Assembly: GCF_000497045.1 (NCBI RefSeq)
Contig: NW_015961950.1
Location: forward strand, 1 to 64,000
Origin: Kalmanozyma brasiliensis GHG001
Lineage: Eukaryota; Basidiomycota; Ustilaginomycetes; Ustilaginales
DNA: 64,000 nucleotides
Direction: 5' to 3'
The translations under genes and the position numbers were made by a program. Shown one piece after another: positions 20,801-31,495 of the stretch. The notes beneath the pieces were generated by a model, which did not search any database, was not told where the DNA came from, and saw nothing but the letters and a program-made list of their open reading frames with translations. The stretch's first letter is position 1. The number at the start of each line of letters is the position of its first letter.

Positions 20801-21621
20801 CTCGCTTCGCTTGGACATCCTGCATTGCATGCATGCCTTGAGTGAGATAGTGAGGTCAGTGCGGCTTGTTCCTGCTTGTCTTGTTGTCCGCTCAAATGGC
20901 GCTTCTGGCTCACCTCGCTTCTGTTTTTGGCATCAGTCAACCTGCTTGTTCACGCTTTTGTCCGCTCGGCATGAAACAGGCGGCGCTCGCTCACCATCTG
21001 AACAATAGCTCACCCGCATGGGAACTAAGCAGAAAGCCGTTGGATCTTGGCCTCGCCTACCTTCTTCCGCTTGATCGCCCCACCACCCGCCTGCGCAGCT
21101 GCTGGACATGGCCCTTTTACCGAACACACAAAGCATCTGCTCGCTCCCTGTGAACTTTGCATGACAGCTCAGGTGACCGAACCCAGACTTGCTCTGCCGT
21201 AACGCTTGCTCGCCCATTGTTCTTCCAGCGCTGCGCATCTTTAAGGGGGTACCCTTCATCCCCTTCGCCTCCTCCTCCTCCCCTCCCTTCTCAGATCATC
21301 CCCGCTTCGCCCACAGCTCTCGCCAGAACCATCATCATCATCCTTCTCCTTCTTGTCTTCCCAGCTCACGACATCATCCCTAGTACTGTCCGTTTATAAC
21401 GCTTCTTGCACCACACTCATCGTCGTGGAAAGCTTTCTTTGGCCGAACCTTCTACCACTGTTACCGCCATCGACGAAGGTAGCTGCCTCGCCACATTGTT
21501 CGATCACTTGCAAAGGTCCTCAGCGCTCTTGCTACAGTACCGACTGCATACAGACAGACGCTTAAGCAGCCCATCTTGCGACTTTACCCTAGTCTTCACC
21601 TGATTGACACGTCGACCAGCC
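14859..21621. other. 6.8-kb region without a convincing gene
   Basis: This lies between the divergent starts of cofilin and the bHLH factor. Many short open frames occur on both strands, but none has protein-like composition, family similarity or good splice partners. It holds simple repeats: (TC)n near 19791-19808 and a CA/CACG-rich tract at about 20330-20357. One CACGTG E-box lies at 16306-16311. From about 21250 it becomes pyrimidine-rich, with two tracts ending in CAG (near 21292 and 21363) that look like 3' splice sites of a 5' UTR intron. I see no tRNA-like B box. It could be a long regulatory region or hold non-coding RNA or intron-rich effector genes I could not resolve. Confidence 0.5.
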
Positions 21622-23235
21622 ATGTTCCCCACCCGCTCCGCCGAAGGCGACCGCCAAACCCTCCCGCCCATTTCGGCCCTCTCGTCCCACGAGGGCTCGC
21701 CGCATCCTAGATCCACCACCCCGTCCAGCCGCGCTCCTCTGCGACCACCCTCTGTGATGGACCACCGACGCTCTCCACCTGCTGGACCTCTCCCTCGCTT
21801 GCCGCCCGCCCGCGACATGGAGCCTGTCCGCTCCGGCCCTTACCCTCGCGGCGACGAACCCTACGGCCCTCCTTCCTCCAAGTTCGCGCACAGCGGTCCG
21901 TACGAGCGCAACTCACCCCCCACTGACGAGGCTTGGCGCACGCACGACCGTTTCCCGCCCGCCAAAGAATATAGTCCGCGCATGCCACCTTGGCAGCGAT
22001 CGGGCGAGCGAATGCCTGCGCCGCCAGCCGCAGGGATGCGCGATGAAGGAGCGTGGAGGTCTGCGCCTCCCCCTGGCCATCCGGAGTACGCACGCGAGCG
22101 AGCGATGGAGGAGCAGCAGCGGTGGCGCGAGGACCAGCGAGCCCGTCCGCCAGCGTATGGATACGAGAATGGGCCTGGCTTCGGACCTGGCCCGCATTAT
22201 GCGCAAGGTCGACCCATGGAGGATCTCGCGGAGGACGCACGTCGTGTCCGCCCTCGTACCGGCGAGGACGATGCAAGGTATTCCGCCGCTCGACCGTATG
22301 GACCTGGCCCTTACAGCCCGCCCGAGCCACGTCGTCACAGTGCCGCACCCGGTCAAGCTCCGATGCGCATGATGGCGGGCATGGAGCCTCCCCGCCCCAA
22401 CACTGCAGCCGGCACCTCGGTCGCACCGGCGCCCGCCCCACCCACCACCGTCAACGCCAACCGTCGAGTCGCCCATCTCCTGTCGGAGCAGAAGCGTCGC
22501 GAAAGCATCAACACCGGGTTTGAAGATCTGCGCCAGGCCATTCCTGCCTGCCGCGACGGGCAGGATAGCAAAGCGACCATCCTCAAGCGCGCCCTGGAGT
22601 ACATTCGCGAGCTGGAGGGCGTCGTAGACCGACAGCACAGAATGCCCATGGAGAGCCACCCGATCAGCTATGGCAACCACCGCAGTCCGCCTGATGACAA
22701 GGACGACCTCAGGCGCTTTGGCCGACCGGGTGGGGACGAAGAGCGACGTGGTGCAGGGCAAATGGCTGGCGGCAGCGGGAGCAGCAGCAGCAGCGAGGCG
22801 GGCAACGGCCCGAGGGTCGGTGGTCTGCCGTCGAACGCGTTTGGCAAGGGTATCGCTCAAGGTTTCACTCATGCTTCAGCGCCGCAACACATGAGGGAGT
22901 ACCGTCCGTATTCGCCACACGCCCACCCAGCGCACCCACCGCCTACAGAGGCGAGCAGAGTCAACGGTGCTTCTCCCGGCGTCAAGCGCTGGGCTGAGGA
23001 CTCCGACGAAGACGACCGCTCGCCTGCTCGCCGCAGAGTGTCCGACGGCGACAAGGACGAGGCGTCGCAACGCTCGTCCGCCGGTCCCTACTACTTTGCT
23101 GTTCCCCCTCCTCCCATTGCCACCCACGCCCGATCGCCACTCGCCCACTCGCAGACGATGCTGGATCAGCCGCGCGCCGACTGGCACCCGCGTATGGAAG
23201 GCAGGCCGCTGGTCGACTCTGCGGTCCGTGTCTAG
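21622..23235 (+). CDS. bHLH transcription factor
   Basis: 537 aa from the ATG at 21622. A basic helix-loop-helix domain lies at residues about 280-335: NRRVAHLLSEQKRRESINTG, then GFEDLRQAIP, a loop, and KATILKRALEYIRELEGVV. The basic region has His, Glu and Arg at the spacing of class B bHLH proteins (H-x-x-x-E-x-x-x-R), which read CACGTG E-boxes. The rest is Pro/Arg/Gly/Ser-rich and probably disordered, with an Arg-Pro-rich N-terminal 250 residues. A nuclear regulator is expected; the target genes cannot be told. The gene is preceded by an unusually long gene-free region and a polypyrimidine leader. Confidence 0.9.
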   Translation: MFPTRSAEGDRQTLPPISALSSHEGSPHPRSTTPSSRAPLRPPSVMDHRRSPPAGPLPRLPPARDMEPVRSGPYPRGDEPYGPPSSKFAHSGPYERNSPPTDEAWRTHDRFPPAKEYSPRMPPWQRSGERMPAPPAAGMRDEGAWRSAPPPGHPEYARERAMEEQQRWREDQRARPPAYGYENGPGFGPGPHYAQGRPMEDLAEDARRVRPRTGEDDARYSAARPYGPGPYSPPEPRRHSAAPGQAPMRMMAGMEPPRPNTAAGTSVAPAPAPPTTVNANRRVAHLLSEQKRRESINTGFEDLRQAIPACRDGQDSKATILKRALEYIRELEGVVDRQHRMPMESHPISYGNHRSPPDDKDDLRRFGRPGGDEERRGAGQMAGGSGSSSSSEAGNGPRVGGLPSNAFGKGIAQGFTHASAPQHMREYRPYSPHAHPAHPPPTEASRVNGASPGVKRWAEDSDEDDRSPARRRVSDGDKDEASQRSSAGPYYFAVPPPPIATHARSPLAHSQTMLDQPRADWHPRMEGRPLVDSAVRV

Positions 23236-23857
23236 TCGCGAAACCCCTTCCCAATTGAACAATTTGTCACGGATCCCTTCGCTTTCCGTCCCTGCCTACC
23301 CCTCTTAAGTCACCTGTTTCCGTTTCCTTCTAATCATGTAGTCTACCATCCGCCGTTTACCTACACTCGCAGGGCTTCTCAATGTCACCGGTAGAAACGC
23401 AGCTCCTCTTGCGAACATGTCACGGATCTCGCGCAATGGTTGATGATCAGTGTAAGAAAATTGTGCCTCGTCCATTGCGCGATGGCGGGCCAAGAGCCTG
23501 ATGGGATGCCCGAAAGGCTGCATTTTTGCGACCTCAATTTTTTTGGTTCACCGCATTAGGCTCTCTTTTTTTTTTTCGGCAGAAAAAGCTGCAGCTGCGC
23601 GCTGACGATGCCCCATGCGCAACCAAAACCCTGCGCGAGACCCTGAATTTCCTTAGAGCTGACAGGACCTATCCTGCCTCTCATCATCGTCTCGCGGGCT
23701 TTCTGCCATCATCTTGCTCACACTCCCATCAGGAGCGGCTCAAGACCGTCTTGGGCAGATCGATCACCTGCCGTCGTTGCAGCCCTATCCTCTGCGCCCT
23801 AGTTGAAGTCAGTCTAGCGGAATCGCAACGGCCCCTGCTTGGGCGGGCTCAGCAACG
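23236..23857. other. Intergenic region between bHLH gene and prenylcysteine oxidase
   Basis: 622 bp. The first part is the bHLH 3' UTR, with T-rich runs at about 23537-23576 including a 12-T homopolymer near 23566. The second part should hold the promoter of the downstream plus-strand gene. No coding frame recognised. Confidence 0.4.
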
Positions 23858-25582
23858 ATGATCCGCATCTCGCTGCTAGCGCACCTCACCCTCCTCCTCG
23901 CACTCGTCCACGCGGTCGTCTCGCATCAGCATCCATTCTCGGCCGCACAAGACGCCACCACCACACCACGAACACAGTCCGATGTCCCTCAACCGCCACT
24001 CTTCCCATCTCGAGAGACCGCCGACGTCCGGCGCATCGCCATTGTCGGCGGGGGCCCCTCCGGCACATCTGCAGCATACTTCCTTTCCACCGCCGCGTCG
24101 CACCTCTCTTCCCTCAACCACACCACCACCCTTTCTATGACCCTCTTCGAGCGATCCCCCATCCTCGGTGGGCGAGCGGCCATCACGCACCCCTACACCA
24201 ACACCTCCTACGACCCCATCGAGCTCGGAGCGAGCATCTTCGCCGATGTCAACTACAACCTTCGCCGGGCGGTGCAGGACTTCAAACTGGACACAGGCGC
24301 ACATACGGGTGTTGGTGGCGAAACGGGTATCTGGGATGGTCAGCAGTTCCTATTCACTGGCGACCAGGGGAGTTGGTGGACGAGCGCGAGGTTCTTTTTG
24401 AGGTATGGGTATGGGGCGGTGACAACGCAGGGGTTGGTGGCGAGGCAATTGGGGTGGTTCAGCGGGCTGTATCGGGCGCCGTTTCTGCATTCGAGGGAGA
24501 GGGAGGGGGAGAAAGAGAGAAAGGAGACGGTGTCCGGGTACCCATGGTCTACCGTAGGCGAGCTTGCAGAGGCTGTGAACGCATCGAGTTTGGTCGGCCA
24601 AACAGGCATGGCGTTCCTCAAGGACCATCGAGTGGGCGAACTGTTCATCGAGGAGATGGTCGAGGCTGCGACGCGGGTGAACTATGCCCAGGATACGGAT
24701 GCGATTCATGCCTTTGGGGCCATGGTCAGCCTCGCTGCGTCCGGAGCGACAGGCGTCAAGACGGGCAACTTTCGCATATTCGAAGAGTTCGCCAAGCGGA
24801 GCGGCGCACGCATCCTCACTGGCGTGGAAGGCGAAGTGACGGGTCTCATCCGCTACCCGACGGCCAACGGGACCAAGTGGTATGTAGGCTCAAAGAGCGG
24901 CGAAGGGGAGCTGTTCGATGCAGTCATCCTCGCCACGCCGTGGCACAACAGCGGGATCACGCTGCTCAACACGCCGCACCGAGTTAAAGGTGTACCGTTC
25001 GTCCATCTGCACGTCACGCTGCTTACCACCAGTCGCACCAGCCCACGCGGGTCCTACTTTGGCATGGGCGAGAACGACGCTGTGCCACGGACCATCCTCA
25101 CTTCGTCCGAGAGCGTCCGTCGTGCCAAAGGCGACACCTCCAAAAAGGGCCCTCGTCTGGAATTCTTCTCCCTCACCTACCTGCGCAGCGTCACGCACCC
25201 GCAGGACGGGGGTAAGGAATGGGTTGTCAAGATTTTTTCCCCCTCCGCCATCCCCGTCTCTTTGCTAGACTCCCTCTTCGGCGATTCGATCTCGTGGGTT
25301 CAACGCCACGAATGGGACAGCTACCCTCAACTGCATCCCACCGATCGCTTCCCGCACATCGAGATCGACGACAATCTCTACTACTCCAACGCCCTCGAGA
25401 GCCTGGTGAGCACCATGGAGACGTCCACCGTCGCCGCCAAGAACAGCGTCGCGCTGCTCATGAAGAAGTGGTTTGGCGATGCGTTTGTCAATGGTAAAGG
25501 GTGTAGGTATGGCGTGGGCGATTGGGGGAGGGATCCGATGGATGGCGAAAATTGGGCGGGGTGGGGATGCGATTCCGGTTGA
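23858..25582 (+). CDS. Prenylcysteine oxidase/lyase, secretory or vacuolar
   Basis: 574 aa, single exon, ATG at 23858. It oxidatively cleaves farnesyl- or geranylgeranyl-cysteine to free cysteine, a prenyl aldehyde and hydrogen peroxide. A signal peptide is clear (MIRISLLAHLTLLLALVHAV), so it enters the secretory pathway; family members are lysosomal or vacuolar. The FAD-binding Rossmann motif is IAIVGGGPSG (residues 60-69), followed by the flavin-typical LFERSPILGGRA. Later blocks typical of the family are IELGASIFADVNYNL, GAMVSLAASGATGVKTGNFR and FDAVILATPWHNSGI. The C-terminal half has the lyase domain. In a fungus with farnesylated mating pheromones the substrate could come from pheromone or Ras/Rho turnover; that is inference. 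Confidence 0.9.
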   Translation: MIRISLLAHLTLLLALVHAVVSHQHPFSAAQDATTTPRTQSDVPQPPLFPSRETADVRRIAIVGGGPSGTSAAYFLSTAASHLSSLNHTTTLSMTLFERSPILGGRAAITHPYTNTSYDPIELGASIFADVNYNLRRAVQDFKLDTGAHTGVGGETGIWDGQQFLFTGDQGSWWTSARFFLRYGYGAVTTQGLVARQLGWFSGLYRAPFLHSREREGEKERKETVSGYPWSTVGELAEAVNASSLVGQTGMAFLKDHRVGELFIEEMVEAATRVNYAQDTDAIHAFGAMVSLAASGATGVKTGNFRIFEEFAKRSGARILTGVEGEVTGLIRYPTANGTKWYVGSKSGEGELFDAVILATPWHNSGITLLNTPHRVKGVPFVHLHVTLLTTSRTSPRGSYFGMGENDAVPRTILTSSESVRRAKGDTSKKGPRLEFFSLTYLRSVTHPQDGGKEWVVKIFSPSAIPVSLLDSLFGDSISWVQRHEWDSYPQLHPTDRFPHIEIDDNLYYSNALESLVSTMETSTVAAKNSVALLMKKWFGDAFVNGKGCRYGVGDWGRDPMDGENWAGWGCDSG

Positions 25583-25971
25583 AGGACGATTTGCTCAGCG
25601 AAAAGGTCCTTGCTTCAATTGCACACACTCGCATCAAACTCAACATCATCGCTGAGATCGACACGTGTGCAGTCTGTGATTCTGACGACAGCTTTGAGAG
25701 CGTCGCGGTCGATTCGCGACGGTGGTGCTCGTTCAGGGTTCTCCGAATCGAGTGCATTCCGAGAGAGGAGGGGCGCGTTCGACACCGAGCTAACGAACAA
25801 AGACGATGATGCTGAACAAGATGCGATTGCAAATGCGATGGACTGATGCTCCGAACTTAGGTATGCTATGCTAGGTGAAATACGTGTAAGAACGTCTAGG
25901 TATCTGAAAGGCATGAGGGAGAACAAGCGACCCTACTCGCAATGTGAAGATCCCCATGATAACTTGACAAA
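25583..25971. other. Convergent 3' intergenic region
   Basis: 389 bp between the stops of prenylcysteine oxidase (plus) and the KHA1-type antiporter (minus). One CACGTG lies at 25662-25667. No gene recognised. Confidence 0.4.
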
Positions 25972-28900
25972 TCACTGCTGGGCAGCCTGCACGACAATCG
26001 CACATGACCGCAGCGACTGCAGCAGCAGACCCTCGGTCACGGCGCCCAGGCAGTTGCCGATGGCACGGTGCTCCTCCCTCAGCTCCTCGGGTATAGGTGA
26101 GGATGACGCAAGCTGCTCGGCGTGCATGCGTTCGACCTCTTGGCGGAATTCTTTGGGTCGTTGGTTCCACTTGCCTCTTCCGATGAAAAGCATGTCCTGC
26201 TGCTCGTCGAGGAGCGGCAGAAGGACTTTGCTCATCGTGCTGATGGGGGCTGTGGCGGTCTCGGGTGAGGAGGGAAGAGTAAGGAAGATGATCCCCGCTT
26301 CGGTGCGCGTAGTCGACGTTCGCTGGGCAAGCGGCTTTGCCAGCCTTTCGTCTTCTGTCGCCGGTGAGGAGCTGTCTTCAGACTCGCTCTGACCTTGCGT
26401 GTCGATGGTAGCCACGAGGTCCTCCGAAATCGGTGGGACGGTGGTCGCAGCATTGGACGCATCCTGCTGGTGGAAGAGGAATCGAGCATCCACGCGAGCA
26501 GCCTCTTTCTGGTGGACGGTCTGCAGGTTGATCGACTGAATGTGCTCGTCGTCGTCAACCGTCAGATGCTGCAAGGGTGTCATCGGGGCTTGCGCTTTCA
26601 CCTGGGATGCGATGGCGTTGCTAGTCTCCGCTTCGTCTGCATTGGTGAATGTGATGACCAGTCCTTGGATGCTGCCGGGAGAGTTGAGAACAACCTTGCG
26701 CAGAAGCTCTACAGCGGCGCGATCATCCGCTCCACCGAAGAAGGGGATCAGGATACGGCGCATGCCAGATGGTCTCCGCAGGTCATGACGGCCCTCCAGC
26801 TCTCGCCGCAGCGCTGCTTTTGCTCCGTGATCGAGTGAAACAATGACCGACGAGCCCGATTGCTGTGACATGCTAGGATCCAGCAAGACGCCCGTGGCGC
26901 ACTGCTTGCGGAGGTCGCGGAACAGCCGCGAAGGAAGTGACTGTGCATCCGAATTAGCCTGCCAGAAGCTGACGGAAGCATCTTCCTCGTTCAGCGCCTT
27001 GGAGAAGGAAAGTCCGCTAGCAGCTGCGGCCATGCCGAGCCATGAAAGACCTCGACCGTACGAGTGATGGGCCTCCCATGTGACGAGTGCAAGGCCTCGT
27101 CCGAGTTCGGAAAGCGTCGGGTCGGATGTGCCGAGTCGGTGCTGCGCTTTTGCATTCTGCTGTCCAATCATCTTGATCATCTCGTCGCGGGGCACGACGA
27201 AAGTGTCGGGCGGGACTTCAAATGAGACGCCATTCGCACCTGGTGCGGTGGCGGTCGCAGATGAATGGCTGAGCTTCTTCTCCCTCGCCAGGACCGCCGA
27301 CGTGGGAACTCTGCAGAGCTGTTGCACTTTCTTGAGGCTTTCCATCATCTCGTCGCGCTGGCGCTCGTCCGAAACGTTGATCAGTTGCATGATCGAGGAG
27401 GTCGTGTATTCTGTGGGTAGCAGGCGAAGGAGATCGACCGCGATCTGTCCTGCCTCATGGCCGCTACTGTTCGCGTTCGGGCTGTGTCCGTCCGAGTCTG
27501 GGCCGATCAGGTTGAGCAGAAACATGAGCGTTTTCGTTGCTGGACTTGGCGATGCTATCGCGACCGTGATGGGAAAGTCAGCCGAATCTGCGTCATCTCT
27601 CAGCTTCGAGTCTTGAATTTCTTCGTTCGCGCCGTGACCATGCTTCTCATCCCCTTCGTTGCTCTTGCTTGCGGCGCCCTTTTGCGCCAGACTGGAGAAG
27701 TAGACGTACCGCGACAAGGGACGCACCGACATTGTGGTGCACAGGAAGCAAATGACCAGCATCGCAAACACCTTCGGACTGACCACCTCCAGCTGAAGAG
27801 CGACATTGAGGATGATGATCTCGATGATGCCCTTGCTCTGCATGAGACTCGCGACGCACATCGACTCGCGCCATGTCATCCCAGCGAGTTTGGCAGAGGC
27901 GGCAGTGGCGCCGAACTTGCTGACGAAGATGCCGACAATCAAGAGACAGATGAGTCCCCAACAGGTTCCGTCGTCGAGAAGCTTGAAATTGGTGCTGAGG
28001 CCACTGGTGACAAAGTAAAGGGGAAGCAGGACGAGCATCACCAGCGTCTCGATGCTTTCTGTGACCTTGACAGCAAAGTTGCCATGTGGACAGCAGACGC
28101 CGAAGCTGAAGGCGCCGACGATTGGGTGGACGCCCATGGCATCGGTGTAGAAGGCGCTGATAAGAGCACCGCAGAGCGCGATGACCAGCAAATGCTCAGG
28201 AACGCGGTCCTCTGCTCCTGTTGCCATATCGAATCCGCTACGAACGATGAGACGGTTCATGACAGGTCGGAAAATGAACCATAGCAGAACGATGTAGCCA
28301 GCGGCGGCTAGCAACTGGTACAGAGCATCAATCTGCTTGCCGCCCGTACCGAGAGCCGACCCCAGTGCGAGCAAGACGTAGCCGATGAGGTCGTTGCAGA
28401 CGCCTGCAGCGATGGTGATGCATCCGAGTCGAGTGCTAAGGATATTCATCTCCGCCATGATTCGTGAGAGCACCGAGAGCGAAGTGACGGCCATGACCGT
28501 GCCGACGAAGAGGAAGAAGGTGGTAAACTTGACCGTCTGGTCCGTTTCGATCATCCAGATGAGCCTCGAGATGCCGACCGCGATGCCAAAGGGGATGGCC
28601 ATGCCAGGCAAAGTGATGAGCACGACCTTTTGCCAGTATTTTGCCATGAGATCCGTGTCGGTCTCGAGCCCGATGAGGAAGAGAAACAGAGAGAGGCCGA
28701 TGTTGGCCATGAGCTTGAGAAGACCCAAGGCTTGTGTTGGAACGATGGTCTCTGTGAAGCCGGGTATGTTGCCCAGGGCTGTTGGGCCAAGAAGGATGCC
28801 AGCAAGTAGCTCTCCGACCACGGCCGGTTGGCCGATCAGCTTGAAGAGCTTTCCGAGGAGCTGGCATAGCACGATGATGATAATCACTTGCGTGAGAAAG

Positions 28901-28989
28901 AGGCCGAAGCCGTTGGTGGTGAGTACGTAATTGTTTGGGTCGAAGGTAAGCGGGTCGCTGTGGCTGAGAAAGCCATAGTTGAAAGGCAT
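25972..28989 (-). CDS. KHA1: K+/H+ antiporter, CPA2 family (KHA1-like)
   Basis: 1,005 aa, single exon, ATG at 28989. It exchanges K+ (or Na+) for protons, probably across Golgi or other endomembranes as the yeast KHA1 protein does. The first 440 residues form the Na+/H+ exchanger domain with about 12 membrane segments. Family signatures are VVGELLAGILLGPTALGNIP, the unwound-helix region AAGVCNDLIGYVLLALGSAL with its Asn-Asp pair, and IVGAFSFGVCCPHGNF. The C-terminal half is cytoplasmic and contains a region resembling the universal-stress-type regulatory domain (MRRILIPFFGGADDRAAVEL). Size slightly exceeds the yeast protein. Ion preference cannot be read from sequence. Confidence 0.92.
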   Translation of the reverse strand: MPFNYGFLSHSDPLTFDPNNYVLTTNGFGLFLTQVIIIIVLCQLLGKLFKLIGQPAVVGELLAGILLGPTALGNIPGFTETIVPTQALGLLKLMANIGLSLFLFLIGLETDTDLMAKYWQKVVLITLPGMAIPFGIAVGISRLIWMIETDQTVKFTTFFLFVGTVMAVTSLSVLSRIMAEMNILSTRLGCITIAAGVCNDLIGYVLLALGSALGTGGKQIDALYQLLAAAGYIVLLWFIFRPVMNRLIVRSGFDMATGAEDRVPEHLLVIALCGALISAFYTDAMGVHPIVGAFSFGVCCPHGNFAVKVTESIETLVMLVLLPLYFVTSGLSTNFKLLDDGTCWGLICLLIVGIFVSKFGATAASAKLAGMTWRESMCVASLMQSKGIIEIIILNVALQLEVVSPKVFAMLVICFLCTTMSVRPLSRYVYFSSLAQKGAASKSNEGDEKHGHGANEEIQDSKLRDDADSADFPITVAIASPSPATKTLMFLLNLIGPDSDGHSPNANSSGHEAGQIAVDLLRLLPTEYTTSSIMQLINVSDERQRDEMMESLKKVQQLCRVPTSAVLAREKKLSHSSATATAPGANGVSFEVPPDTFVVPRDEMIKMIGQQNAKAQHRLGTSDPTLSELGRGLALVTWEAHHSYGRGLSWLGMAAAASGLSFSKALNEEDASVSFWQANSDAQSLPSRLFRDLRKQCATGVLLDPSMSQQSGSSVIVSLDHGAKAALRRELEGRHDLRRPSGMRRILIPFFGGADDRAAVELLRKVVLNSPGSIQGLVITFTNADEAETSNAIASQVKAQAPMTPLQHLTVDDDEHIQSINLQTVHQKEAARVDARFLFHQQDASNAATTVPPISEDLVATIDTQGQSESEDSSSPATEDERLAKPLAQRTSTTRTEAGIIFLTLPSSPETATAPISTMSKVLLPLLDEQQDMLFIGRGKWNQRPKEFRQEVERMHAEQLASSSPIPEELREEHRAIGNCLGAVTEGLLLQSLRSCAIVVQAAQQ

Positions 28990-29871
28990 CGTGTGGACAA
29001 TGCCTGATGCCTAGTGTGCGTGTGCTTGAAGAGCTGGAGGGATTCACAGAGATGTATGGCTGTAGAACAGCGACGACGCCTTTCGCCAGGAGCAGCAAAG
29101 CAACGTGTGCCCTCGACTGCTACGACGAGCTGGATGTGTCTCGCATGATCTGCTGTCTCTGACGATCGAGGCGTGAGGAGATGTCGTAGCAGAAGCACAG
29201 CAGACTCGAGAAAGCGGACAATGGTCGAACGAGAGAGGGGCAAAGAGGGAGGAGAGCGAGATGTAGCCAGGGTCTGAATTTGAGCTGCGCCATTTTTCGG
29301 GTGTGCATGTGTCACTTTGGAGCGCCGGCCCGCCAGCGCGCGTGTCGAAGGCCCGCCCCCACATGATCAACAGGGGTCCACCGCAGGGTCGCCTTGCTTG
29401 TTAGCGGCTCGGCTTTGTGGAAGCCGCATCTCGCCAATCTCGCGCTCAAACCCTATTGCAGCTCTTCACCGCCCTCGTCCGAGGATCTGATGTTCGACCT
29501 CGCCACTCTCCGCCATCCTCCATTCACTGCTTCCAGCTCACTATCACGACATCGAACGACTACCAACAGAGAAGCAAGCCACGGTTAAGCCGATCGGACA
29601 CGCATGGGGTCGCTTAAATAATTCTCGTGGCATATGGCAAAGCTGGTATCGTATTGTCTACAACGTCAGGTGACCCGCGCAGAGGGAGGAATCGATCGTT
29701 TGTTTTGGTCGGGGAACGGAAGAGAATGCTCGCGGGGACCGGACGAGGTTGAGGTCGGCGTGGAGAATGATTGGTGTTGACCAGTAAGGGGAGAGGGGCA
29801 TTTGTTGGCGGACTTGGCTTCGGAGACTGTGTAGAGTGAGAACGGATAGGAAGCGTGCTTCGCTGCGCCTT
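28990..29871. other. Intergenic region, KHA1-type promoter and PP2C 3' UTR
   Basis: 882 bp between two minus-strand genes. It should contain the promoter of the antiporter gene and the 3' end of the phosphatase transcript. Overlapping open frames here have Ser/Arg-rich chance composition. No motif stands out. Confidence 0.4.
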
Positions 29872-31495
29872 TCAAATGCTCGTTTGTGTCTTGCCAGACG
29901 CGCCGGTCTCGTCATCCACCTCCATCTTGTCCGCCTCTTGTCTGGAGCTGGCCGGCTTGGCGTCCGCGTGAGGCGACTCCACCAGCCTTGGCTCGGCGTC
30001 CTTTGTTTCGGTCGAGGTGGCGGTGGATGCTTTGGTGCCAGACTCGCCGCTGCTCTGGTCGGAATCGCCACTGTCATCCTCGTCAACGACATGCGCCTCG
30101 TACACCACTTCACCGCCCTCAGAGCGTCCACCAGGTCGGAACACGATACCAGCGCCGCTCAGCGCACCCGCCAGACCACCTGGCAATCGAAGCGAGCCTC
30201 CTGCCTCGTCGTCGCCGTCCTCGCCGCGCGCCGACCCACCTGCAAGGAGCGACTGGATGCTCACGGTGCCGTCCTGGCCGCTGTCCTGGCCACGCGAAGA
30301 GGGCTGCGTGCTCTTGAAAATGGGAGCCACATCTTGAGGAGTAGTGCGGTTGAACTTGGGAACTTCGATGTTCTTCTGGATCCACGAGTACCACTCCTCC
30401 TTGCTTCGGCCGTTGAGCAGCGCAACGACGCAAACGGTCATATTATCGCAACCAATGCCGCCGGTGTCCGAGTCTGGCGCGAGGCAGCGGTCCATGAGGT
30501 CCTCGCAGATCTCTGTGAGCTCCTTGCCGTTGGCCACGGATCGGCGCACGATGTCGACCACATCCTGACTGCTGAGGCAATCCCAGATGCCGTCGCAAGC
30601 GAGCACGAGAAACTCGTCTTCGGATTCGACGATGTCCTTCTCGAGGACTTCGGGGAAGGCGGTGACGATCTGCTGCTCCACTGGCAGCTCGAAAGACCTC
30701 TTGAACTCGAAATCGCCAATAGCTCGACTAAGGGCAAGGTTACCGTTGACACGACCCCAGCTGACGTAGCCTCCTGCATTTTCGATACGTTGGCGCTCCG
30801 AGTCGAGTGTAGGCTTGTGATCGGTGCTCATCTCCATGACCGCTCCACCCCGAGAGAGGACACATCGGGAATCACCTGCGTTGGCTACAAAGACTTTTTC
30901 GACCCGTTTCGGGTCGTTTGCGGTGGTCTTGATGAAAGCGGTTACGGCAGTGCAGCCCGAGGGATCGTTTGTGTAGTTAGGATCTGTGGCGCGATCAGCA
31001 AGAAGTGAGTGTCAGCCTCGTTTGTTCCTAGTGAGAGGTAGCTGGAGGCGGCCAGAAGCGGCTGCAAGATAACATACCTTTCTTGAGATCCTCGTCGACG
31101 TTAATGAAGGCCTTTTCAAGTGCATCCGTGTACTTGCCCTGTTTGAAGCTTTCCTCTCCGGTGAGAACGCTGTGCAAGCTGCGGCCGGTATACTGTGCAA
31201 CGGAAGAGCCTGTGAATGATACGAGTCGAATGAGCCATGGCAGAGATTGTCAGTTCAGGATGTCCTTGGCGGGCTGCAGCGGCGTGCTGAGAAACTCACC
31301 TCCGTGGCCGTCAAAGACACCAAAGAAGTTGCCAACAATACCACCCGAGCCATTTTTGATGTCGAGGATGGTGGTATGGGCGTCCTCCATGCTGATGCGC
31401 CATCCTTGCATCTCGGAGATTGCGTAAAGAACCGAGTCATTGCCGCCCGAAGACGTGGTCTTCTCCGTGACGGGCTCCGAGAGTGTCTGACCCAT
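29872..31495 (-). CDS. PTC2: PP2C-type Ser/Thr protein phosphatase (PTC2/PTC3-like)
   Basis: 479 aa from three exons: 31495-31300, 31209-31078 and 30983-29872. The introns are 31299-31210 (90 bp, GTGAGT...CACAG) and 31077-30984 (94 bp, GTATGT...CACAG). Splicing restores FFGVFDGHGG-SSVAQYTG and EDLKK-DPNYTNDPSG. All PP2C motifs with metal-binding Asp residues are present: EMQGWRISMEDAH, FDGHGG, ANAGDSRC, LALSRAIGDFEFK, LACDGIWDCLSSQDVV and GIGCDNMTV. The N-terminus MGQTLSEPVTEK is typical of PTC2/PTC3-type enzymes, which damp stress MAPK and DNA-damage checkpoint signalling. The C-terminal 150 residues are Ser/Glu-rich and probably disordered. PTC2 versus PTC3 cannot be decided. Confidence 0.94.
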
